Part shown: positions 1 to 8,533 of the stretch, in pieces
Position numbering within the stretch: position 1 is the first letter of the stretch
Layout of the letters: the number at the start of each line of letters is the position of its first letter
Assembly: GCA_012730105.1 (NCBI GenBank)
Contig: JAAYBJ010000268.1
Coordinates: 1 to 32,221 of the forward strand
Origin: Candidatus Hydrogenedentota bacterium
GTDB lineage: Bacteria > Hydrogenedentota > Hydrogenedentia > Hydrogenedentales > CAITNO01
Reading direction: 5' to 3'
Length of the DNA: 32,221 nucleotides
Translations under genes and position numbers: made by a program
The notes under the pieces: model-generated
Databases searched by the model: none
What the model was told of the DNA's origin: nothing
What the model saw: only the letters and a program-made list of their open reading frames with translations

Positions 1-49
1 ATCAAAGCGGTTTAACGCGCCATGATTCAGCGGACAGGAAATAAACACC

Positions 50-1315
50 ATGGTTTTACAGCACATCAGCCAGGACGGCTACCTGAGTGATTCCGACCTG
101 GAGACCTTTGTCGCCCGGGCCTGGGCGGACGAGGCGATCGACGGGAAGCGGATCCTTTTCATCATTCCCGATCAGACACGCAGCATGCCTATGCCGCAGC
201 TGTTCCGCGCGCTTCACGGCGCGGTGCATGGCCGCGCGGCGAGGATGGATTACCTGATCGCGCTGGGCACGCACCCGCCGATGACCGACATCATGATTGA
301 ACAGTTGCTGGGCATCACGCCCGAAGAGCGCCACGGCCGCTACGGCGACATCGGCATCTACAACCACGCGTGGCAGAACCCCGAAGCACTAGCCAGGATC
401 GGCACCCTGAGCGAGGAGGACATCGCCTCCATTTCCGGCGGGCTCATGGGCCAGTCGGTTGACGTGACCATCAACAAGCGCGTGCTCGACTATGATCTCG
501 TGTGCATCGTCGGCCCGGTATTCCCCCACGAGGTGGTGGGCTTCAGCGGGGGCAACAAGTATTTCTTCCCCGGCGTGTCCGGGGCGGACATTCTCAATCT
601 GTTCCACTGGCTCGGCGCGCTCATCACGAACTACTCCATCAACGGGACGAAACACACGCCGGTGCGCGCCGTGGTGGACCGGGCGGCCGCGCTGATCCCG
701 GTGGAAAAGCGCTGTTTCTGCCTGAACGTCATCGGTAAAAACACCAAGGCCATCTATTACGGCAGCCCCGAAGCGGCCTGGAGCGAGGCGGCCGACCTGA
801 GCGCCCAAACGCACATTATCTATAAGCCGCACCCGTTCCAGAGCGTGCTGGCAATGGCGCCGCCCATGTACGACGAGATCTGGGTGGCGGGCAAGTGCAT
901 GTACAAGCTGGAGCCGGTGGTCGCCGACGGCGGCGAACTGATCATTTACGGCAAGCACATCCGCGAGGTCAGCGTGACCCACGGGAAGCTCATCGCCCAA
1001 GTCGGCTACCATGTGCGCGACTATTTCCTGAAACAGATGGACCAGTTCGCCCACATCCCCGGGGGCATACTCGCCCATTCCACCCACGTCCGGGGCATGG
1101 GCACCTTTGAGAACGGCGTGGAACGGCCCCGCGTGCAGGTGACGCTGGCCACGGCCATTCCGGAAGCGGAGTGCCGCGCCATCAACCTGGGCTACCGCGA
1201 CCCGGACAGCATCAACCCGGACGACTGGCGCGACCGGGAGGAGGAAGGGCTGCTGCTGGTACCGAACGCCGGTGAAATTTTGTACCGGTTGACTGCCGGC
1301 GGCGCCGCCGAATAA
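50..1315 (+). CDS. LarA-like (DUF2088) lactate racemase-family protein
   Basis: A 421-aa protein of the nickel-pincer lactate racemase (LarA/DUF2088) family, whose members racemise or epimerise 2-hydroxyacids. An IPDQTR motif (D41, R44), GTHPPMTD (H75) and PHEVVGFSGGNKYFFPG (H160, K170) followed by H186 match the LarA active-site set. The 10- and 16-residue spacings of the last three residues equal those of H174, K184 and H200 in the Lactobacillus plantarum enzyme. Length is typical. An AGGAAA Shine-Dalgarno lies just before the ATG. No larB, larC or larE, which make the pincer cofactor, is nearby, so the exact substrate is open; homologues outside lactic acid bacteria act on other hydroxyacids. 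The next gene is phosphofructokinase, 147 bp downstream. Family assignment is firm; lactate as substrate is not. Confidence 0.85.
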   Translation: MVLQHISQDGYLSDSDLETFVARAWADEAIDGKRILFIIPDQTRSMPMPQLFRALHGAVHGRAARMDYLIALGTHPPMTDIMIEQLLGITPEERHGRYGDIGIYNHAWQNPEALARIGTLSEEDIASISGGLMGQSVDVTINKRVLDYDLVCIVGPVFPHEVVGFSGGNKYFFPGVSGADILNLFHWLGALITNYSINGTKHTPVRAVVDRAAALIPVEKRCFCLNVIGKNTKAIYYGSPEAAWSEAADLSAQTHIIYKPHPFQSVLAMAPPMYDEIWVAGKCMYKLEPVVADGGELIIYGKHIREVSVTHGKLIAQVGYHVRDYFLKQMDQFAHIPGGILAHSTHVRGMGTFENGVERPRVQVTLATAIPEAECRAINLGYRDPDSINPDDWRDREEEGLLLVPNAGEILYRLTAGGAAE

Positions 1316-1380
1316 AATTTGGTTTCCCAAACTAAAAAATTAGTTGCGTACAACGTAGAAGCGGTTTTCGGCCGTTTAAA

Positions 1381-1400
1381 ACGCGGCAAGGATGCCGCGT
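1381..1400. repeat. perfect 8-bp-stem palindrome, REP-like or hairpin
   Basis: ACGCGGCA and TGCCGCGT form a perfect 8-bp stem around an AGGA loop in the gap between the larA-like gene and phosphofructokinase. No T-tract follows, so it is not a classical intrinsic terminator. It may be a short REP-type dispersed palindrome or an mRNA 3'-end stabilising hairpin. Confidence 0.5.
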
Positions 1401-1462
1401 CTACATTATCTTCGCAGTTGCGTCGAATGCGATTGTACCTGTCATCTTAAGGAGTATCATCG

Positions 1463-2752
1463 ATGAAGAAGAATGTTATTGTCGCCCAGTCCGGCGGGCC
1501 GAGTCCGGTCATCAACAGTTCCCTGCGCGGGGTGGTGGACGCCTGCAAGGCGTTCCCCGACAATTTCGGCACCGTGTACGCGGGCTGGCACGGCATCGAG
1601 GGGGTGCTCAAGGAGGAGCTGCTGAACCTGAGCGCCCAGGATGAGGATGAAATCGCGCTGTTGCGCTACACCCCCGCCGCGGGCGCCATCGGCACCTGCC
1701 GCTACAAGTTGAAGTCCAGCCAGCAGGAGGATTTCCAGCGGGTCATCGAGGTCTTCAAGGCCCACGATATCGGCTATTTCTTTTATAACGGCGGCAACGA
1801 TTCCATGGACACGGCCAACAAGGTGGCCAAGATGGCCGCGTCGCAGGGCCTGGACCTGGTGGCGGTGGGCGTGCCCAAAACCATCGACAACGATGTCGGC
1901 GATTCCGAGTTCAAACTGATCGACCACACACCCGGTTACGGCAGCGTCGCCCGGTACTGGATGGCCATGGTGCAGAATGCCAACGAGGAAAACGCGGGAT
2001 CCTGCCCGGCCGACCCGGTGCTGGTGCTGCAGGCCATGGGCCGCAAGATCGGGTTCATTCCCGCGGCGGCGCGGCTGGCCGACCCGAAACGGGAAATGCC
2101 GCTCCAGATTTACCTGGCCGAATCCAAGGTCCCGGCGGAGGAGATGTGCGACCTGGTGAACGACCAGTTGAAGCGGGACGGGCGGTGCATCGTGGTGGTC
2201 AGCGAAGGCTTTGACGCAGGCGAACTGGGCGAAGTGAAAGACAGTTTCGGGCACACCAGTTTCGGGTCCTCCCAGATGACGGTCGCCCAAAAGGTGGTGA
2301 ACCTGTTGAATCAGCACGGGCTGCCCGTTCCCGGCAAAGCACGGGGCCAGGTGCCGGGCACGGATCAGCGCGCCACCACGGCCTACGCCTCGGTGGTCGA
2401 CCTGGATGAAGCCTACAAGGTGGGCCAGCAGGCGGTGCTGATCGCCGCGTCCGGCGAAAACGGCTGGATGGCGACTATCCTGCGCGAGCCGGGGCTGATT
2501 TACAACGTGCGCTATGACAAGGCGCCCCTGGAGGCCGTGGCCAATTCGGAACGCACCTTCCCCGCGGAGTGGATCGCGGCGAATAAGATTGACGTGACGG
2601 ACGCCTTCACGGCCTATGCCAAACCGCTTATCGGCGAAGATTGGCCGAGCATTCCGGTAATCAACGGCCGCCAGCGCCTGGCACGGCTGCAACCCGTTTT
2701 CGCGGAGAAGAAGCTTCCGGCATACGTTTTGGAAGCGCTACGAAAGAAATAA
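1463..2752 (+). CDS. PPi-type 6-phosphofructokinase
   Basis: A 429-aa phosphofructokinase-family enzyme that phosphorylates fructose 6-phosphate, probably using pyrophosphate, in cytosolic glycolysis and gluconeogenesis. The N-terminal glycine-rich GGPSP lies at residues 11-15, GGNDS at 110-114, the catalytic PKTIDND at 138-144, and QAMGRKIGF further on. ATP enzymes usually read GGDGS and PGTIDND; the Asp in GGND and the Lys in PKTIDND are the residues associated with PPi dependence. The size exceeds the ~320-aa bacterial ATP enzyme and fits the ~400-440-aa PPi/clade-II group. A strong AGGAG site precedes the ATG. PPi use is inferred from the two diagnostic residues. The gene stands alone, followed by a decamer repeat array. 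Confidence 0.92.
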   Translation: MKKNVIVAQSGGPSPVINSSLRGVVDACKAFPDNFGTVYAGWHGIEGVLKEELLNLSAQDEDEIALLRYTPAAGAIGTCRYKLKSSQQEDFQRVIEVFKAHDIGYFFYNGGNDSMDTANKVAKMAASQGLDLVAVGVPKTIDNDVGDSEFKLIDHTPGYGSVARYWMAMVQNANEENAGSCPADPVLVLQAMGRKIGFIPAAARLADPKREMPLQIYLAESKVPAEEMCDLVNDQLKRDGRCIVVVSEGFDAGELGEVKDSFGHTSFGSSQMTVAQKVVNLLNQHGLPVPGKARGQVPGTDQRATTAYASVVDLDEAYKVGQQAVLIAASGENGWMATILREPGLIYNVRYDKAPLEAVANSERTFPAEWIAANKIDVTDAFTAYAKPLIGEDWPSIPVINGRQRLARLQPVFAEKKLPAYVLEALRKK

Positions 2753-2780
2753 TACACCATCATAGGCACGCTCATTCCGT

Positions 2781-2826
2781 GTCAGACCGGGTCAGACCTG
2801 GTCGGACGCGGTCCGAACGGTCCGAC
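2781..2826. repeat. 10-bp tandem array, consensus GTCNGACNNN
   Basis: About 4.6 consecutive decamers share a GTCNGAC core, itself a 7-bp palindrome, with variable trinucleotides between cores; the fourth unit is degenerate (GTCCGAA). The array fills the gap after the phosphofructokinase stop. An almost identical array occurs at 26180-26229 and a 9-bp version at 15456-15491. The ~10-bp period puts all cores on one face of the helix. Function is unknown. Confidence 0.75.
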
Positions 2827-2891
2827 AATCAACAAGCGAAACCGCCCTTATGTGTCACCTGTTGCTCTTATTCTTGATGGGAACCCTGCCA

Positions 2892-5459
2892 ATGACTTCT
2901 ATTGCCGATGGACCAATGTTTGCCCCAGACTTTTTTGAAATTGGGCCGGGATGTTTGTGGCGGCACGAATACGAAGCGCCGCTGTCCATGAATGAATGGT
3001 TCATCGCGGGACCGGGGCCGGGTGTGGAACGAAGCGACTGGTTGCGTGCGGCGTTTGCCTACCGGAAACAGGCGCTGGCGGGAAAAGGCCGGCACCTCGC
3101 CATGAACGGCGATGGAGGCAACGGTTGGCTGCGCCTGGCGGAACCGCTGGCGGAAACCTTATCCCTGAAGAGCGGCGACGGGCTGTTTCTTTCGGTGACC
3201 GCCCGTTCCGTTGAGGGACGCAACCGATTGTGCTTCTTTGTGGACCATCTCAACGGCGCCAGGACACTCGTGGCATCGGCGCAACTGGACCTGCCTAATG
3301 ACGGCGAATGGCACGAACTTTCCCTGTCCCTGGACCTTCCGGATTTGGAAGCCGAAACAGGCACGGTCCGCCCCGGGCTGCTGCTGGAATCGGTGGAGGC
3401 GGGCGGACCCGCGCGGGCCGACCTGACAGGTGTGATTCTCGGCGTGGACGACACGGCGCGCATGGGCGCGTTCGGCCAGGTGTTGCGCGCCCTCGACACC
3501 ACCCACGTGTGCCGCTGTGTTTATGACCGTGACGACCTGCGCTGGACCCTTTCAGCCTTCGGCGCCTATTTCCTGTTTCTGTACGACCGGCGTTTCTGGC
3601 AACCGGGCGAAGGCTACCGGGTGGACGCCTTCATGGAGGAAATGCGTGAACGTTTTGGCGGCGTGGAAACGGTCATCCTCTGGCCGGCCTACCCGCGCAT
3701 CGGCACGGACGACCGCAACCAGTTCGATTTTTTCCGGGACATGCCGGGCGGGCTGGAAGGGTTAAAAGACGTCTGCAGCCGCTTCCACGAACACGGCGTG
3801 CGCGTCCAGATCCCCTTATTGCCCTGGGACAAGGGCACCCGCCGCGAAGACCAGCCCGACACGACGGTGATCGCCGACCTCGTCGCGCAGCTGGAGGCGG
3901 ACGGCGTGTTTCTGGACACACTGACAGGCGCGGATTCCGCGCTGCGTCAGGCCGTGGACGCGCGCGGCGCGGGGATCGCGCTGGTGCCGGAACTGGGCCC
4001 GCCCGTCCGCCAGCTGAGCCTGTGCAATCTTTCGTGGGCGCAATGGGCCCACGACCCGGAACCGCCGGGCATGCCCCAGTTGAAGTGGATCGAGCCGCGC
4101 CACATTCAGCACTTTACGAAACGCTGGGAGACCTCCCACCGGGACGAAATCGAAACGGCTTTTTTTAATGGTGCGGGGCTTCTCCTTTGGGAGAATATTT
4201 TCGGAACGGCCAACCCGGTTTCGGGAGAGGACGCGCTGCTCTGGAAGCGCAGCGCCTCCATTCTGCGTGCTTTCCCGGAAGTGTTCACCTCCACCCTGTG
4301 GGACCCCTTCTACCCGGCCGTCCAGGAAGACATGTATGTGCACCGGTGGCCCGGCGCGCCGACCACGCTCTTCACCCTGCGCAACTTCGGCGAGCCCCTG
4401 GAACACGGGCCGCTGCTGCGCTGGCAGTTCCCCGAGGAACGGCGGGCGGATGACATGCATGTTTATGATCTGTGGCAAGGCCGCCAGACCCGCTGGGAAA
4501 TGACGGAATTCGGCACGGTCCAGGTCTGGGGCGACATGGACCGGCTAGGCTGCATTGCGGTAACCTTTGGCAACGACCCGCGTCTTGAGGCATTCCTGGC
4601 CGCCCAGGCCGCGCTGGCGGAACAGGAAGCGCCCGCGCCGCAACCGCCGATTTACCCGGCACCGAAACCGCAGACAACCGTAAAGCCCTCCGGCGGCGAG
4701 GGCACGGGGATGGTACGCATTCCCGGCGGCACCCAGCGCATGCGCATTCAGCACACCCGCCGCGAGTGCGGCTGCTATCCTGACCCGGGGACGCCGGAGG
4801 AAGAGAAAAACCGGTTCACCTGGGGCAGTCCCCATGACGAGATGCTGGAACACGACTATACGGTGGAAGTGCCGGAGTTCCTCATAGACGAGGCCCAGGT
4901 CAGCAACGCGGACTTCAACCGCTTCCTGAAAGAAACAGGATACCGTCCGGAATACCCGGAGAACTTTCTGCGCCACTGGCCGGACGGCGTCATGCCGGAA
5001 GCCATCGCGGAACTGCCGGTGGTCTATGTGGATCTGGAAGATGCCCGCGCCTACGCGCGCTGGGCGGGCAAACGCCTGCCCGCTGAAGCCGAATGGCACC
5101 GGGCGGCGCAGGGAGAGGACGGGCGCACGTGGCCCTGGGGCAATGATTTCGACGCCGCGAAATGCGCTTCCGCCGCGTCCGGCCCGATGCCGGTGCGCTC
5201 GCTCCCGGAAGGACGCGGACCCCATGGCCTATACCATACCAGCGGCAACGTGTGGGAGTGGACGGAAAGCGAATATGAAGACGAATACACCCGCTTCTGC
5301 ATCCTTCGCGGCGGCTCCTGGTATCGTCCCTCGGGCAGCGGCTGGTACATGCCCGGCGGCCCCCAGCCTTTGCATTCCCACACCAAGTTCCTGCTCCTGT
5401 GGCCGGGGCTGGACCGCTGCGCCACAATCGGTTTTCGCTGCGCGAAAGATATACAATAG
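2892..5459 (+). CDS. Two-domain protein: barrel-like N-terminal region plus FGE/SUMF1 domain
   Basis: An 855-aa protein from the chosen ATG, which has GGGAA 8 nt upstream; in-frame ATGs at 2850 and 2877 are alternatives. Residues ~605-852 are a formylglycine-generating-enzyme-sulfatase (SUMF1/EgtB/PvdO) domain: MVRIPGG, VSNADFNRF, AGKRLPAEAEWHRAA, WPWGN, SGNVWEWTE, LRGGSW and a final GFRCA. The copper-binding Cys pair of true FGE, which should lie between LRGGSW and GFRCA, is absent, so sulfatase activation is unlikely. Residues ~1-200 look like a beta-rich domain. Residues ~205-520 resemble a glycoside-hydrolase-like (beta/alpha)8 barrel, with GVFLDTL around D342 and LLLWENIFGT around 433. 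A Pro/Ala-rich linker (~578-604) joins the halves. No clear signal peptide is visible. The FGE domain is certain; the barrel call is tentative and no activity can be assigned. Confidence 0.8.
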   Translation: MTSIADGPMFAPDFFEIGPGCLWRHEYEAPLSMNEWFIAGPGPGVERSDWLRAAFAYRKQALAGKGRHLAMNGDGGNGWLRLAEPLAETLSLKSGDGLFLSVTARSVEGRNRLCFFVDHLNGARTLVASAQLDLPNDGEWHELSLSLDLPDLEAETGTVRPGLLLESVEAGGPARADLTGVILGVDDTARMGAFGQVLRALDTTHVCRCVYDRDDLRWTLSAFGAYFLFLYDRRFWQPGEGYRVDAFMEEMRERFGGVETVILWPAYPRIGTDDRNQFDFFRDMPGGLEGLKDVCSRFHEHGVRVQIPLLPWDKGTRREDQPDTTVIADLVAQLEADGVFLDTLTGADSALRQAVDARGAGIALVPELGPPVRQLSLCNLSWAQWAHDPEPPGMPQLKWIEPRHIQHFTKRWETSHRDEIETAFFNGAGLLLWENIFGTANPVSGEDALLWKRSASILRAFPEVFTSTLWDPFYPAVQEDMYVHRWPGAPTTLFTLRNFGEPLEHGPLLRWQFPEERRADDMHVYDLWQGRQTRWEMTEFGTVQVWGDMDRLGCIAVTFGNDPRLEAFLAAQAALAEQEAPAPQPPIYPAPKPQTTVKPSGGEGTGMVRIPGGTQRMRIQHTRRECGCYPDPGTPEEEKNRFTWGSPHDEMLEHDYTVEVPEFLIDEAQVSNADFNRFLKETGYRPEYPENFLRHWPDGVMPEAIAELPVVYVDLEDARAYARWAGKRLPAEAEWHRAAQGEDGRTWPWGNDFDAAKCASAASGPMPVRSLPEGRGPHGLYHTSGNVWEWTESEYEDEYTRFCILRGGSWYRPSGSGWYMPGGPQPLHSHTKFLLLWPGLDRCATIGFRCAKDIQ

Positions 5460-5552
5460 AGCGAGTACTGAGCCGAAGCGCATCCGCGAAGCCTATGCGC
5501 CTGCGGCGGTTTCGCCAATGACAACACATTTATCAGGAAATGAAGCTTGGCT

Positions 5553-7007
5553 ATGCCCAACACCCGTAATCATTCCGGAAAAAATACACGGACCAAGCCC
5601 TGGGTGCGCGCACGGCGCATCATGCTGGCCGTTGCCTTTCTGGCCTTCGTCGTTCCCTGCATGATCCTTGTGGGGCTTAAAGTGTTTTCGGAACGCAACC
5701 TTGAGGGCCATATCGCCTCGATCCGCGCGGAGGGGTATCCCGCCGCCCTTGAGGAATTGCCACCATGGCAGGAGCGCATCCTGCCCAGTCCTGAAGGTGA
5801 GGGCGAAGCCGATGCCACAGCCGCGCAACTATATCTTCAAGCCTTCGAGACGCTGGACCGCGCCAACGACCCGCATCCGCTGGATAATTTACGAGATATA
5901 CTGACGCAGCTTGGCCAGGAAGGCACGCTCCCGGCGGAAAAACTACAGGAAATCGAGAAAGAACTAGCCGCGAATACGGAAGCCCTGGCGTTGCTTCACC
6001 AGGGGGCAGGGCTGCCGTCGGGCAAGTACCAACCGGAGTACGCGAAGGGTTGGGATATGGTATTGCCCCATGTGCCCGGCACGCGCCGCGCGTTCCTGCT
6101 GTTGCGCGCGGAGGCCGTGGACGCAACGTTCAAACAGGAACCCGAGCGGGCCTGCACCGCCTTGCTGGCCGCCATGGCGCTCCTGCGCCCGCTTCAGCAG
6201 GAACCGCTCCTCGCTTCACAGGGGGCGCGGACCGCGTGCATCGAGTTAATGCTCGATATTCTGGGCAACGCGTTGAAGCGGTTGACGTTCACGGAAGAGC
6301 ATCTGGCGCGGCTTCAGGGTGCGTTTCAATTCATCCCCGTTCGGGAGGCGCTTTCCAATGCGCTGGTCACCGAACGGGTTCTGGGAATTCAAGCTTATGC
6401 CTATCCCCCGCTCTTGGCCACCGGCGATGAGGACTGGCGGGGCGGCGACGACGCAGCGCCGCTGCTTGAAGTGTCCAGTTCGCTCGGGGTTTTTGTGCCG
6501 GACAGGAAACGATATTTCGGCGGCATGGAGGAACTGATTGCCGGCATACGCCTGCCCTATCCGGACGCCCGAAAGATTTTTGACCGCGTTGCCGAGCGAA
6601 TCGATCCCCGCTACCGGCGGCGCCTCGAAACAGCTACGGGTCAACCCCGCCGCAACCGTCACCACCATCATGCGCCCCTGCCCAGCTTCAGCAAAATACT
6701 CGTTCGCTACAATCCTCTCCCGCTGCAGGCGGCGCAAAACGAGGCCTATCTCGGCCAGTGCGCCGCCGCCATCGCCCTCGAACGGTACCGAGTCGCACAG
6801 GGAACACTTCCGGAGCAATTGGACCTCCTGGCGCCGGCGTACCTGGCCGTCCCACCCGTGGATCCTTTCGATTTCCAGCCGCTGCGCTACCTTATAAAAG
6901 ACCAGGGGTATATACTCTACAGTGTCGGCCTGAACGGCGTGGATGACGGTGGTGTGCCCGGGGAAAACCCGGGCCTGGGCGATCTGGTCTTTCAGGTGCA
7001 GCGGTAA
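5553..7007 (+). CDS. Membrane-anchored protein of unknown function, paralogue 1
   Basis: A 484-aa protein I cannot name. A basic N-terminus (KPWVRARR) leads into one hydrophobic segment (~residues 22-44), predicting an N-in single-pass anchor with the bulk outside the cytoplasm. An IRAEGYPAALEEL motif follows the anchor. The last ~70 residues (ALERYRVAQGTLPEQL, PVDPF, LYSVGLNGVDDGG) resemble the C-terminal part of type II secretion pseudopilins (GspG), but there is no prepilin peptidase site. The middle is helical, and a natural RHHHH run lies near residue 370. The next gene has the same plan and is a tandem duplicate. A TTG at 5547 is better spaced from the AGGA at 5535 and is an alternative start. 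Such proteins are recurrent hypotheticals in planctomycete-like genomes. Confidence 0.7.
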   Translation: MPNTRNHSGKNTRTKPWVRARRIMLAVAFLAFVVPCMILVGLKVFSERNLEGHIASIRAEGYPAALEELPPWQERILPSPEGEGEADATAAQLYLQAFETLDRANDPHPLDNLRDILTQLGQEGTLPAEKLQEIEKELAANTEALALLHQGAGLPSGKYQPEYAKGWDMVLPHVPGTRRAFLLLRAEAVDATFKQEPERACTALLAAMALLRPLQQEPLLASQGARTACIELMLDILGNALKRLTFTEEHLARLQGAFQFIPVREALSNALVTERVLGIQAYAYPPLLATGDEDWRGGDDAAPLLEVSSSLGVFVPDRKRYFGGMEELIAGIRLPYPDARKIFDRVAERIDPRYRRRLETATGQPRRNRHHHHAPLPSFSKILVRYNPLPLQAAQNEAYLGQCAAAIALERYRVAQGTLPEQLDLLAPAYLAVPPVDPFDFQPLRYLIKDQGYILYSVGLNGVDDGGVPGENPGLGDLVFQVQR

Positions 7008-7079
7008 GGCCGTTGTGCCGCTTTGAAGCCCCGGCCGTGAAATCCAGTACACTGTTGCTGTGTATGGGAGGAAATTGCG

Positions 7080-8522
7080 ATGATGAAACGTGACCCTCAT
7101 GACGCGTGCCGGCGTCCACCGGTAAAGCCCTGGGTGCGCAACAGGCGTATTCTGTTGACCTCCTTTTTGGGCATTACCGCCGGGATTGTCCTCTTCCTGG
7201 GCGTGACACATCATCTTAACACGCGGCGGTACGCGGCCCTCCTGGAATCCATCCGCGCCCAAGGGGCACCCGCGACCGTGGCGGAACTGCAACAATGGCA
7301 GAATAAAGAAGATGCCGAGATTCTCGGGGAAACGCCCTCCCCGGAGAACGGGGCGACGCCCGTCGCCGAGAATGGCGAAACCGCCGTTGACATTTATCTC
7401 AAGTCGACCGATCTTCTCGAAGCCTTGCGCACAAGCGCCGCCCATGATGAAATAAACGATATGCTGAAACAACTGGACGACGGGCAAGCACTTTCTCCGG
7501 AGGATCTGAACAAACTCAGGGCTTACCTGGAAGAACACCAGGAGCTGCTGCAGATGCTGCACGAGGCAGCCGCCCTGCCGCCCGGAAAATTTCCCCTCGA
7601 CTATTCCAAGGGTTTCGCCATGGAGCTACCCCACCTGGCCAGAATCCGCGATGCAGCCCGGCTTCTTCGGGCAGAAGCTGTCTATGCGGCAATGACAGGA
7701 GACACGGATCTCAGTTATGAAGCCCTGATGTCATGCCTGGCTGTTCAAAGTCCCCTTCGCGGAGAGGCTCTAATTATCTCCCAACTAGTGAGCATCGCCT
7801 GTCAGACTATAGCCTCAGAAGGACTTCAAAACACCCTGGCGTATGCAGGATACAACGATGAACAGCTGGCGGTACTGCAGCAAAGATTGTCCGCCGAACA
7901 TAATACAACCAGCCTGACCAACGCGCTTATGGTGGAACGCGTGTTCGCCCTGGAAGCTTACAATGATCCCGCGACATTCATCGCCCCTGGAAGGACCTGG
8001 ATGGATGAAATCATTCCCGGTTCCTACGCGGCCCTGCTTCGAACGGCAAACGCCTTCGGCTGGTTCTCCGGGGACCGTCAGGAATATCTGGAATGTATGG
8101 AGGAAATGATTGCCGCCTCCCGCCTGCCTTACGCAGAGGCCCGACCAACCTACGCGGCCTTGGAGACGCGGGGGAACGACCGGTCAATCCTGCCTTACCT
8201 AAATTCAAGTTTATTTGCCAGTTTAACCCGCGTTCCCGCAGTCATGGCACGAGGGGACGCCCAGTTAAGCCTGGGAAGTACTGCCGCCGCCATTGAGCGA
8301 TACCGATTGGCAGCCGGCGCGGCGCCGGACCAGCTGGACGCCCTGGTACCCGCCTACCTGAGCGGCGTGCCGGAAGATCCCTTTGATCAACAGCCCTTGC
8401 GCTACCGCCGTGAGGGAGAGGGATACACGCTTTACAGCATCGGCGCCAACGGTGCGGATGACGGCGGAACTCCGGCCGTTTCAACCTTCGAAGGGGATCT
8501 TGTCTTCAACGTGCGGCGCTGA
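7080..8522 (+). CDS. Membrane-anchored protein of unknown function, paralogue 2
   Basis: A 480-aa paralogue of the gene ending at 7007. Shared landmarks in the same order are KPWVRNRRI at ~19-27, one transmembrane segment (~28-47), IRAQGAPATVAEL just after it, a helical middle with PPGKFPLDYSKGF, and a pseudopilin-like tail (IERYRLAAGAAPDQLDAL, PEDPFDQQPLRY, LYSIGANGADDGG). GGAGG lies 7-8 nt before the ATG, and the 72-bp gap to the upstream copy suggests one operon. Residues ~70-100 are rich in Glu, Asn and Pro and look like a flexible insert that differs from the other copy. The central part (around 7740-7900) looks less GC-rich than its neighbours. No enzymatic motif is visible; function is unknown. 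Confidence 0.72.
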   Translation: MMKRDPHDACRRPPVKPWVRNRRILLTSFLGITAGIVLFLGVTHHLNTRRYAALLESIRAQGAPATVAELQQWQNKEDAEILGETPSPENGATPVAENGETAVDIYLKSTDLLEALRTSAAHDEINDMLKQLDDGQALSPEDLNKLRAYLEEHQELLQMLHEAAALPPGKFPLDYSKGFAMELPHLARIRDAARLLRAEAVYAAMTGDTDLSYEALMSCLAVQSPLRGEALIISQLVSIACQTIASEGLQNTLAYAGYNDEQLAVLQQRLSAEHNTTSLTNALMVERVFALEAYNDPATFIAPGRTWMDEIIPGSYAALLRTANAFGWFSGDRQEYLECMEEMIAASRLPYAEARPTYAALETRGNDRSILPYLNSSLFASLTRVPAVMARGDAQLSLGSTAAAIERYRLAAGAAPDQLDALVPAYLSGVPEDPFDQQPLRYRREGEGYTLYSIGANGADDGGTPAVSTFEGDLVFNVRR

Positions 8523-8533
8523 TCTGCCCAGTT

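Noticed and set aside
1457-2692. 411-aa minus-strand open frame
   Set aside because: It is antisense to the phosphofructokinase gene and has the His/Gly/Val-rich composition typical of shadow frames.
6246-7562. 438-aa minus-strand open frame
   Set aside because: It lies across two plus-strand genes that share a paralogous architecture; no ribosome site or domain.
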